The position numbers were made by a program, and so were the translations under genes. The notes under the pieces were generated by a model. The model worked only from the letters and a program-made list of their open reading frames with translations, did not search any database and had not been told where the DNA came from. Of a stretch of DNA of 64,000 bases, positions 56,240-64,000 are shown piece by piece (within the stretch, counting starts at the first letter, position 1; each line of letters opens with the position of its first letter). This DNA is from Bog-473 sp963744225 (lineage in GTDB: Bacteria; Actinomycetota; Acidimicrobiia; Acidimicrobiales; RAAP-2), in the NCBI GenBank assembly GCA_963744225.1, contig CAVUSV010000004.1:248001-312000 (forward strand). The letters are read 5' to 3'.

Positions 56240-57142
56240 TCAGTCGCTCCCCTCGGTGCCGCCGTCCCTCGGCCCGGCCGTGTCACCGGCACCGGCCCCG
56301 GCCTCGGCCCGCTTGGCCTCGGCCTTCGCCGTTTTCCGAGCCGCCCGTAGACCTTTCAGACGGGCCCGCGTCGCCTCCATCTTCTTGCGGTTGCGCGTCG
56401 CCCCCTCTTTCGCCCGCCAGATCCGTCCCTGCATACCGCGGTGGGCCAACGGGATGTCCTCATCGAGCAGGTGGCGCTCGAGCACCTCGCGCAGGGGCTT
56501 GGTGCCCGTCGCCTCGTCGTCGCGCCGGCCCGACTGGCCTCCCTCGGGCGCGCGCACGCCGTAGCCGAGCTCACCCGACCACTGGACCTCGCCCTCGTAG
56601 GCGGCACTGCCCGATGGTGAGGTGGCGCGCATCCAGCCGCTCGTCATGAGATCGTCGCCCTCGCGCCAGTCCTCCCAGGGGAGCTTCTTGGGCCGACCGT
56701 CGTCGTCGACCAGCAGTTCGTCCTTGGTGTAGATGGCGTCCGAACGGTTGGTGAAGGAGAACTCGAAAAGCTTCGACTCGGTGATGGCCTCGGTCGGGCA
56801 GGCTTCGACGCACATGTCGCAGTGGATGCAGCGCAAGAAGTTGATCTCGTAGACGAAGCCGTAGCGCTCGCCGGGCGACACTGGGTGATCCGGCGGGTTG
56901 TCGAGCCCACGCACGTAGATGCAGTCCGCCGGGCACACGCCGGCGCACAGCTCGCAGCCGATGCACTTCTCCATGCCGTCCTCGTAGCGGTTGAGGACGT
57001 GGCGGCCGTGCTGGCGCGGCTGCTTGGGCTTCTTCTCGTCCGGGTACGGGGTGGTGACCCGGGGCCGGGTCAGGTGCTGGAACGTCAGTTTGAACCCGCC
57101 CAGGAACGAGAGCTGGTCCTTCATCTCGTCGGCTGCGCCCAC
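56240..57142 (-). CDS. nuoI: NADH-quinone oxidoreductase subunit I, extended C-terminus
   Basis: Peripheral-arm subunit with two [4Fe-4S] clusters, CIGCELCAGVCP near residue 60 and CIHCDMCVEACP near 105. The core ends around residue 180. The protein then continues for about 120 residues, first a Ser/Gly-rich part, then a highly basic helix (RNRKKMEATRARLKGLRAARK) and an acidic end. NuoI proteins are usually 160-210 residues, so this tail is notable. The GTG start shares a base with the nuoH stop (TAGTG). Confidence 0.92.
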   Translation of the reverse strand: MGAADEMKDQLSFLGGFKLTFQHLTRPRVTTPYPDEKKPKQPRQHGRHVLNRYEDGMEKCIGCELCAGVCPADCIYVRGLDNPPDHPVSPGERYGFVYEINFLRCIHCDMCVEACPTEAITESKLFEFSFTNRSDAIYTKDELLVDDDGRPKKLPWEDWREGDDLMTSGWMRATSPSGSAAYEGEVQWSGELGYGVRAPEGGQSGRRDDEATGTKPLREVLERHLLDEDIPLAHRGMQGRIWRAKEGATRNRKKMEATRARLKGLRAARKTAKAEAKRAEAGAGAGDTAGPRDGGTEGSD

Positions 57143-58425
57143 TACGCATCACCTCCCGTCGTCGGTTCGAGCGGAGTGAGCCGCGGCGCCCGCGTGACTC
57201 TGCGGCCGATTACCGGGATGACGACGTCTTCCTCGCTGCGGCCCCGACCGAGCTGGTCGGCCCGCAGGAGCAGCGCCGAAGCCAGCAGCACAACGGGCAC
57301 CAGGATCAAGCCAGCCCAACCCCAGGCGATGATCGCGGCCACCAAGAGGAGCCAGCCGAGTGTCAGGGGGATGAGGCGCTTCCATCCGAGGTCCATCAGC
57401 TGGTCGTAGCGCAGCCGCGGCAGGGCGGCCCGGAACCAGACGTAGATGAAGCAGAACGCCACGGTCTTGAGAAGGAAGTAGATGATCGGCAGGTAGATGG
57501 TGGCCCCCGGGATGGGGAAGATGTAGCCGTTGGGGCCGCCAAAGAAAAGGGTCACGACGATGGCCGACATGGTGATGGTGTTCATGAACTCGGCCAGGAA
57601 GAACAGGCCGAAGCGGATAGAGGAGTACTCCGTGTGGAACCCGCCGACCAGCTCCTGTTCCGCCTCGGTCAGGTCAAAGGGCGGCCGGGTGAGCTCGGCC
57701 GTGATGGCGATCATGAAGAAGATGAAGGGCAGGAATCCGAGTCGGATCAGGTTCCAGTTCCAGAAGCCATTGGACTGCGACGCCACGATCGCCCGGGTGG
57801 ACAACGAGTGGCTGACCAGCACGACCATCACCGTGGTCATGCCGAGTGCGGCCTCGTAGGAGATCACTTGGGCCGAGGCGCGCACCGATCCCAGCAGGGG
57901 GTATTTCGAGCCCGACGACCAGCCGGCCAGCATGACGCCGTAGACGGCGATGCCCGACATGGCGAGCACGAGCAGGATGCCCATGGGCGGGTCGGCCACC
58001 TGTAACTCGAAGGTGTGGCTGCCGACGGTGATGATGCCACCGACGGGGACCACGGTGAAGATCAGCACGGCCGGAATCACCGAGAGGTAGGGCGCCAGCT
58101 TGAAGACGAAGCTGTCCGCCCGGTTGGGCAGCAGGTCCTCCTTGAAGACGAGCTTCGTGCCGTCAGCCAGTGTTTGCAGCAGGCCCCAGGGGCCGGCTCG
58201 GTTCGGCCCCACCCTGCTCTGCATGTCCGAGATCACCTTGCGCTCGAACCAGATCATCAAGGCCGTGGCGACGAGCAACGCGACGAAGGCGACGAGGCAC
58301 TTGATGATGACGATGAGCCAGACCTGCCAGTTGAGGCCGAAGAAGAAGAGCGGATCGCCGTTCCCGTTGTTGGCGCTGTGCGTCAGCACCGGTGCGCCGG
58401 CCAGGGCGAGGAGATGGACGATCAC
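57142..58425 (-). CDS. nuoH: NADH-quinone oxidoreductase subunit H
   Basis: A 427-residue quinone-site membrane subunit with eight or nine helices. Conserved loops are IWFERKVISDMQSRVGPNRAG, LADGTKLVFKEDLLP, and the acidic RPPFDLTEAEQELVGGFHTEYSS that lines the quinone pocket. The C-terminal 40 residues form a charged tail. GTG at 58425 overlaps the nuoG stop by four bases. Confidence 0.95.
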   Translation of the reverse strand: MIVHLLALAGAPVLTHSANNGNGDPLFFFGLNWQVWLIVIIKCLVAFVALLVATALMIWFERKVISDMQSRVGPNRAGPWGLLQTLADGTKLVFKEDLLPNRADSFVFKLAPYLSVIPAVLIFTVVPVGGIITVGSHTFELQVADPPMGILLVLAMSGIAVYGVMLAGWSSGSKYPLLGSVRASAQVISYEAALGMTTVMVVLVSHSLSTRAIVASQSNGFWNWNLIRLGFLPFIFFMIAITAELTRPPFDLTEAEQELVGGFHTEYSSIRFGLFFLAEFMNTITMSAIVVTLFFGGPNGYIFPIPGATIYLPIIYFLLKTVAFCFIYVWFRAALPRLRYDQLMDLGWKRLIPLTLGWLLLVAAIIAWGWAGLILVPVVLLASALLLRADQLGRGRSEEDVVIPVIGRRVTRAPRLTPLEPTTGGDA

Positions 58426-61294
58426 ACCGACTCCAGGCGGACGTCGGTGACCAGTTGGCGGCTGTCGATGATCGTGGCCGCCGCGTTGCCGGGAGCACTC
58501 TCGCCGCCGGGCACGTTGAAATCGATGGCGACGACGCCGCGGGGCACGCCCTCGTCGGCCTCGGCGGACAGGATCAGCTCGCCCCGGGCCGAGCGGACCT
58601 TCACCCGGTCACCCGTCGCCGCACCCAAGCGGTCGAGGTCGTAGGGATTGGCGCGCACCACCAGGGCCGGCACGAGCGGCGTGAGCGAGGGCGAGCCGGT
58701 CATGGAGCTGCCGGCGTCGTACAGGCGGCGCCCCGCCACGAGGCGCAAGGTGTAGTTGTCGGCCTTCGGAACCCGGAGCGGCTCGGTGCCGCCGGGACCG
58801 GGCACCGAAAGGAGGGGCGGCGGCGGACCCAGCTCGGAGGGACGCGCCAGCGCGGGACTGCGGCGGCCGGTGCCGACGCGGGGCGGCGCCCCCTGGCGCT
58901 CCACCGACTCGATGCCGGGCAGGGCCATCGGGTCGATCGGCTCGACCTCGCCGTCGCGGTCCTCGTTGCCGGCGAGCGGGACGACGACCCCGTCGTGCGC
59001 CGCGTGGAATTGCAGCATCTCATGCGCGAGACCGGCGTAGGCAGGCGCGGTCAGCGCGAGCTCCTCGGCCAGCTCGGACAGGCGGGACACCCCGAGGTCG
59101 GCGCCCAGGGCCGCGGCGAGCTCGGCGGCGATCATCCAGTCCGGCCAGCGCGAACCCAGGCGCCGTGATCTTTGGGCCGAGGCGGCTCACCCGACCCTCG
59201 ATGTTGGTCGTGGTGCCTGGTCGTTCGTGGGCCACCGCGCAGGGCAGCACGACATCGGCGTAGGCGTCGACCGACTCGGACGGATGGCCCGTGACGGCCA
59301 CCACGAAGTGCCCGGCCGCGAGGGCCTGCTCGGCCACGGCGCGATCGGGGAAGTCGCTCAAGGGGTCGGCGCCCAACAGCACGAGCGCGCGCACCTGGGG
59401 ACCGGCGTCCCCTTCGCCCGCCATGGAGGCGAGGATGTCCGCCGTCGACAACCCGGCGCCTGCTGGGACCGAACCCCAGGCCGCGGTGAAGCGGTCCCGG
59501 CCCGCATCGAGGCTCACCCGGCCCGGCAGGATGCCGGGCGCCAGTCCCATGTCGAGTGCGCCGAACACATTGCCCCGACGCAAGGCCGGGAGGAAGGTCG
59601 CCTTGGGCAGGCCGGCGGCCAGGATGCGCAACGCCTCGGCCGCCACCTCGCCCGACTCGGCGTAGGAGGGCCGGCCAGCCACGATCACCACGCCCTCGCC
59701 CCCCGGGTGCTCGCCGAGCAGGCGACGAGCGGTCTCCAGGGCGCCCGGCGCGAGCGCGGCACCCTCGTGGTGGGAGCCCAGCGCCGCCACCGCGGTGTCG
59801 TCGCCGGTGAGCGCGCTGGGCCATCAGCGGCGCGTCGCCGGGCCGGACACGCAGCGTCGCGGCCGCCAGGGGGCTGAGCGCAGTCGGAGCGGGGGCGATC
59901 TCCACCAGCGCGCTCGTGCCGCCGGTCACGGCTTCGCGCACGCGCAGGAACAGCACGGGCAACTCCTCGCGTAGGTCGCCCGACAGCGTGACGAGGACCG
60001 GCGCCGTGCAGGCCTGGTCGATCGTGGCCCGGGGCAGACCCAACACCACCTCGGCGGGGAGGCCGTCACCGAGCTGCGCGTCGACAGAGTCGGTGCCGAT
60101 GATCCCCTTGGCCAGCTTGGCCCAGGCATACGCCGACTCGTTCGTGAGCCGGGCACCGCCGATCAGTGCCACGGCACCCGCGCCACCGGCGTCCTTGGCC
60201 GAGGCGATGCCGGCGGCCGCGGCCGTGATGGCCTCGTTCCAGCCGACCGGGATCAGTTCGCCCTCCTTGCGGAGCCGCGGCTCCACCAGGCGCCCGTGCT
60301 CGAAGCGGCCCGTCTCGAGCGCCTCACCCAGAAACTGGCCGCGGCTGACGCCGAGGCTCACGACCTGCGAGGCGGTGGCCGGCGCGACGTCGACGGCCTC
60401 GTCGGCCAGCTCCGTGGGCAGCGGACCAGCGGCCACCTCGTCGCCATTGACCGACTCGTAGGTGAAGCGGCCCTTGTCGCACAGCCAGCCGTGGTTGACC
60501 GGATCAGAGTCGATGCCGAGTAACCGGGTGAGGCGGTTCTGCGACGACTGCACGGCGACCCGGCACCCGAATGCGCAAGCGGTGCAGGTCGACTCGACCT
60601 GATCGAGGTCCCAGGGCCGGGCGGTGAAGCGGTACGGCGTCGCAGTGAGCGCGCCGACCGGGCAGATCTGCACCGTGTTGCCGCTGAAGTAGGACGAGAA
60701 GGGCTCGGTGGGGAAGGTCGCAACCTCGACCACCTCGCCCCGGCCTGCAAAATCGATCTGCGCCTCTCCGGCCACCTCGGCCGCGAAGCGGGTGCAGCGG
60801 GCGCACTGGATGCAGCGTTCGCGGTCGAGCAGCACGAGGTCGGAGATGGCGATGGGCTTCTCAAAGTGCCGCTTCTCCTCAATGAAACGGCTCTCCCCCG
60901 GCCCGTAGGCCAGGGTCTGGTCCTGCAGCGGGCACTCGCCCCCCTTGTCGCAGACGGGACAGTCGAGCGGGTGATTGGCCAGCAGGAACTCGAGCACGCC
61001 GTCTTGGGCCTTCTTGACCCGGTCGTTGGTGGTGTCCACCACCATGCCCTCGGTGACCGGCACGAAGCAGGCCGGGGTCAGCGTCGCGCCGCGGGGGCCT
61101 TCGACGTCGACGAGGCACATGCGACACATGCCGACCGGGTCCATGCGTGGGTGGTAACAAAACCGCGGGATGTAGGTGCCGGCGCGCTCGGCCGCGGCGA
61201 TGAGCAGCTCGCCCGGCTTCGCCGAGACAGCGCGGCCGTCGAGAGTGAACGCGAGCTGCGCCGACTCCTGCTCGGTCTTCGCCGTGTCAGTCAA
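58422..61294 (-). CDS. nuoG: NADH-quinone oxidoreductase subunit G (two frameshifts)
   Basis: Large iron-sulfur subunit, about 957 residues. The [2Fe-2S] Cys are in RFCYHPRMDPVGMCRMCL, the His-Cys3 cluster in HPLDCPVCDKGGECPL, and two further clusters in CIQCARCTRF and CTACAFGCRV. A molybdopterin-like domain follows. The frame breaks near 59,815 and 59,155. Dropping one base at each restores MAQALTGDDTAVAALG and APGSRWPDWMIAAEL, both normal for the family. The start is TTG at 61294, overlapping nuoF by eight bases. Confidence 0.9.
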
Positions 61295-62594
61295 AGGGGC
61301 ACCCGCCTTCCTTGACGTGCACCAGGAACTCGTCGCGGAACATGCGGATGCCCGACGCGATCGACGACGGGATGGAAGGGCCGAGCACGCAGATGGTGGT
61401 CTGTTGAGGAGGCCAGTTCACACCGGGGGAGATGTTGTCGCACAGGTCCATGAGAAGGTCCAGATCTTCCTCGCGCCCCGCCCCGTTCTCAATTCGGTAC
61501 AAGATGCGCTCGAGCCAGCCCGCGCCCTCCCGGCATGGCGTGCACTGGCCGCACGACTCGCGGAAGAAGAATTTCGTGATGCGCCAGGCGGCCCGCACCA
61601 CGCAGGTGGTTGAGTCCATCACCACGACAGACCCGGAGCCGAGCATGGAGCCGGCATTGCCCACCTCGTCCTGCCCCAGGGGCAGGTCCACCTGGTCGGG
61701 ACCGAACCACGGCGCCGAGACGCCTCCGGGGATGAACGCCTTGAGCGTGTGCGAGCCGCGGATACCCCCACCGAGCACCGGTGCATAAATGAGATCTCGG
61801 AAAGTGGTCTTGACCATCTCCAGCTCGTAGTTGCCAGGCTTGCGCACGTGGCCGGCCAGTGCGAAGAGGCGCGTTCCGGTCGAGCGGCCGGCTCCCAGCG
61901 CGGCGAAGGCAGCGCCGCCGTTCTGCACGATCCAGGGGATGTTGGCCATCGTCTCGACGTTGTTGACCACCGTCGGCTCGCCGTAGAGGCCGATGGCGGC
62001 GGGGAAGTAGGGCGGCTTGATACGGGGGAAGCCGCGTTTGCCCTCGAGCGACTCGAGCAGCGCCGTCTCCTCGCCGCAGATGTAGGCGCCGGCGCCGGGG
62101 TGGACGACCACATCGAGGGAGAAGCCCGAGCCGAAGATGTCGGACCCGACCGCGCCGTGGGCATAGGCCTCGTTCAGCGCCGCCTGCATGCGCTCCAGCC
62201 CGAGCGCGAACTCGCCGCGCACGTAGACGAAGGCCTGGCTCACCTGCAGGGCGTAGGCCGAGATCAGCACGCCCTCGAGGATCTGGTGCGGGTCACGCTC
62301 GATGAGCAGGTGGTCCTTGAAGGTCGCCGGCTCGGATTCGTCGCCGTTGATCACGAGGTAGGTGAGCGGGGCCTTGGCGGGCAGCAGCGACCACTTGCGG
62401 CCCGCGGGGAAGCCGGCGCCGCCCCGGCCGAGCAGGCTGGCGGTGTCGACCTCGGCCGCCACCGCCTCGGGCGTCATGGTCAGTGCTTTGCGCAGCCCCT
62501 CATAGCCGCCCGTGGCCAGGTAGCGCTGCAGCGTGTACGAGTCCTCGAAGCCCAGGCGCGACGTGATGATCCTGGGGGCGTCGGTGATGGCCAT
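61287..62594 (-). CDS. nuoF: NADH-quinone oxidoreductase subunit F
   Basis: NADH-binding FMN subunit, 435 residues. Nucleotide motifs are LLGRGGAGFPAGRKW and NGDESEPATFKDH, with YICGEETALLESLEG for FMN. The [4Fe-4S] Cys are in ESCGQCTPCREG with one more Cys near residue 398. The ATG at 62594 is chosen; the upstream frame overlaps nuoE without family similarity. Confidence 0.95.
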   Translation of the reverse strand: MAITDAPRIITSRLGFEDSYTLQRYLATGGYEGLRKALTMTPEAVAAEVDTASLLGRGGAGFPAGRKWSLLPAKAPLTYLVINGDESEPATFKDHLLIERDPHQILEGVLISAYALQVSQAFVYVRGEFALGLERMQAALNEAYAHGAVGSDIFGSGFSLDVVVHPGAGAYICGEETALLESLEGKRGFPRIKPPYFPAAIGLYGEPTVVNNVETMANIPWIVQNGGAAFAALGAGRSTGTRLFALAGHVRKPGNYELEMVKTTFRDLIYAPVLGGGIRGSHTLKAFIPGGVSAPWFGPDQVDLPLGQDEVGNAGSMLGSGSVVVMDSTTCVVRAAWRITKFFFRESCGQCTPCREGAGWLERILYRIENGAGREEDLDLLMDLCDNISPGVNWPPQQTTICVLGPSIPSSIASGIRMFRDEFLVHVKEGGCPFD

Positions 62595-63228
62595 CAGGCC
62601 CGCTGCTCCCCGTTGGTCCCGCGGTGGCGCGAGCGGCCTTGGCCTGGGCCATCTGCGCCCGCTCGGCGACGATGGCGCCCCGATCCGCTCGGAGGCCGAC
62701 GCTGCGCCGCACCCGCACCAGGGTGCCGTGCGCCGGCACCGTCTCCGCCAGCACACCGGACCGCAGGTCGCCGAGGAGCGCGTCGAAGCTCTCCGGCGTC
62801 TGCGCGCCCACGTAGCGGTGGTTGATCTGCACGCAAGGCGTGCGGTCGCAGTCGGCCAGGCACTCGGCCTCGTGCAGGGTGAAGACGCCGTCGGGCGTCG
62901 TCCCGCCGGCGCGCACGCCGAGGACCGACTCCGCGTGTTCGAGCAGCTCGAGCGCACCGTTGAGCAGGCAGGCAATGTTGGTGCAGACCGACACCACGTA
63001 GGTGCCGACGGGCTCGGTGTGCAACATGTCGTAGAAGGTGGCAGTGCCCCGCACCTCGGCCGCGGTGACGCCACACAGCTCGGCGATGTCGGCCATGGCT
63101 TCCGGGCGCAGCCACCCGTCCTGCTCCTGGGCCAAGTGGCACAACGGGATGAGCGCCGAGCGGCGTTGGGGATAGAGTGCGACGAGCTCCTCGGCGCGTT
63201 CGCGGACGTCAGCGTTGAAGTGGTTCAC
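62500..63228 (-). CDS. nuoE: NADH-quinone oxidoreductase subunit E, possible frameshift at the end
   Basis: A 24-kDa [2Fe-2S] subunit. Cluster Cys are in SVCTNIACLLNG and ECLADCDRTP. As read, it is 242 residues and overlaps nuoF by 95 bases, unlike all other overlaps in this operon. Adding one base in the GGG run near 62,618 would end the protein with TNGEQRA and a TGATG junction at the nuoF start. GTG at 63228 overlaps the nuoD stop by four bases. Confidence 0.9.
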   Translation of the reverse strand: MNHFNADVRERAEELVALYPQRRSALIPLCHLAQEQDGWLRPEAMADIAELCGVTAAEVRGTATFYDMLHTEPVGTYVVSVCTNIACLLNGALELLEHAESVLGVRAGGTTPDGVFTLHEAECLADCDRTPCVQINHRYVGAQTPESFDALLGDLRSGVLAETVPAHGTLVRVRRSVGLRADRGAIVAERAQMAQAKAARATAGPTGSSGPDGHHRRPQDHHVAPGLRGLVHAAALPGHGRL

Positions 63229-64000
63229 CGGTCCACTTCACCCATGACGGGGTCGACGGAGGAGATCACCGCGACGGCGTCGGCCATGAGGCCGCCCCGC
63301 AGCAGCAGCGGGAGGGCCTGGAGGTTGACGAAGCTCGGCCCCCGGATGTGCAGGCGGTAGGGCTTCGACGTCCCGTCCGAGACCAGGTAGCAGCCGAGCT
63401 CGCCCCGGGGTGACTCGATCGCGGTGTAGACCTCGCCCTCGGGCACCCGAAAGCCCTCGGTGAAGATCTTGAAGTGGTGGATCAGCGCCTCCATGCTCTC
63501 GTCGATGCGAGCCCGCGGCGGCGGCGTGACCTTGCGGTCCTGCACCCGGTAGTCGCCGGGCGGCATCATGTCCGCGATCTGGCGGATCATCTTGATCGAC
63601 TCGCGGATTTCGTTGAGGCGAACCGAGTAGCGGTCGAAGTTGTCGCCGTAGGTGCCGATGATGACGTCGAAGTCGAGCTTGTCATACGCCAGGTACGGCA
63701 GGCCCCGTCGGAGGTCCCAGGGCACGCCCGTCGAACGCAGGATGGGTCCGGTCACCGAGAGGGCGAGGGCCTCCTCGGCCGAGATGTTGCCCACCGCCTC
63801 GGTGCGGTCACGGAAGATGGGCTGCCCCGTCAGCAGTTCGTCGTACTCGTAGCTGCGGGCGAGGATCGTGTCGCAGATGATGTCGATGTCGTCCTCCCAC
63901 CCGTCGGGGAGGTCGGCCGCCACGCCGCCCGGCCGGATGTAGTTGTGGTTCATGCGCAGGCCGGTCGTCTTCTCGAAGAAGGCCAACACCATCTCGCGCT
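63225..64000 (-). CDS. nuoD: NADH-quinone oxidoreductase subunit D, partial
   Basis: C-terminal part of the 49-kDa quinone-site subunit; the N-terminus lies beyond the window. About 258 residues are visible, including MNHNYIRPGGVAADLP, GPILRSTGVPWDLRR and the end SVDPVMGEVDR. The family's ESPRGELGCYLVSDG, which contacts the N2 cluster region, is intact. The upstream genes nuoA-C are presumably to the right. Confidence 0.94.
   Translation of the reverse strand, partial: REMVLAFFEKTTGLRMNHNYIRPGGVAADLPDGWEDDIDIICDTILARSYEYDELLTGQPIFRDRTEAVGNISAEEALALSVTGPILRSTGVPWDLRRGLPYLAYDKLDFDVIIGTYGDNFDRYSVRLNEIRESIKMIRQIADMMPPGDYRVQDRKVTPPPRARIDESMEALIHHFKIFTEGFRVPEGEVYTAIESPRGELGCYLVSDGTSKPYRLHIRGPSFVNLQALPLLLRGGLMADAVAVISSVDPVMGEVDR

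Overview
This is a GC-rich chromosomal stretch from a free-living aerobic actinomycete-type bacterium. GTG starts are frequent, and neighbouring genes often overlap by the four bases GTGA or ATGA. The ctaE-qcrC-qcrA-qcrB order, the diheme QcrC, the small CtaF-like fourth oxidase subunit, an SCO6745-family gene and a hemE-ferrochelatase-hemY run all point to Actinomycetota. A deep lineage such as Acidimicrobiia fits, but that placement is inferred. No rRNA, tRNA, CRISPR array, phage or insertion sequence was seen.

Layout. 0.1-2.6 kb: TetR regulator and a two-gene ABC-2 exporter. 2.6-2.85 kb: a non-coding island with two tandem repeat families and a perfect AT-rich palindrome. 2.9-12.6 kb: single catabolic and membrane genes (D-aminoacylase-like amidohydrolase, alpha/beta hydrolase, DedA, family 1 glycosidase, enoyl-CoA hydratase, TatA, metallo-beta-lactamase-fold hydrolase). 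12.6-15.8 kb: cytochrome aa3 oxidase subunits II, I and IV. 16-18.6 kb: MFS exporter, then a VOC protein and an ArsR-AHSA1 regulator whose start codon lies in a palindrome. 18.7-27.1 kb: a signalling and lipid cluster with a diiron protein, a cyclase-ATPase-TPR regulator, an unrecognised protein, a desaturase, a GGDEF protein and a cyclase with a YHS-like tail. 27.2-32.8 kb: two SDRs, an esterase, a PlsC-like acyltransferase, a second diiron protein and an SCO6745-family protein. 32.8-36.9 kb: ctaE-qcrCAB. 37-39.4 kb: a HelD-type helicase. 39.5-44.7 kb: YbjQ, HemE, ferrochelatase and a HemY-Lnt fusion. 44.7-50.1 kb: a HAD phosphatase, an MprF-like protein and a DUF2252 protein. 50.1-64 kb: nuoD (partial) to nuoN, all on the minus strand.

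Together the genes give most of an aerobic respiratory chain (complex I, bc1 and aa3 oxidase) beside late haem synthesis. The order hemE, ferrochelatase, hemY fits the coproporphyrin-dependent route used by actinobacteria.

A striking technical feature is a set of about a dozen single-base frame breaks between 22.6 and 62.6 kb. Each can be repaired by one inserted or removed base, giving a normal family sequence across the junction. They affect nuoG, nuoN and other genes expected to be essential, so uncorrected sequencing indels are the simplest explanation. Affected genes are given as single spans. The best biological leads are the HemY-Lnt fusion with Ser at the expected Lnt catalytic Cys, Cys-containing insertions in CtaD and QcrC, a Glu-to-Gln change beside CuA, the cyclase-YHS protein, the phosphoesterase-like domain without metal ligands on the MprF-like protein, and the repeat island at 2.6 kb.
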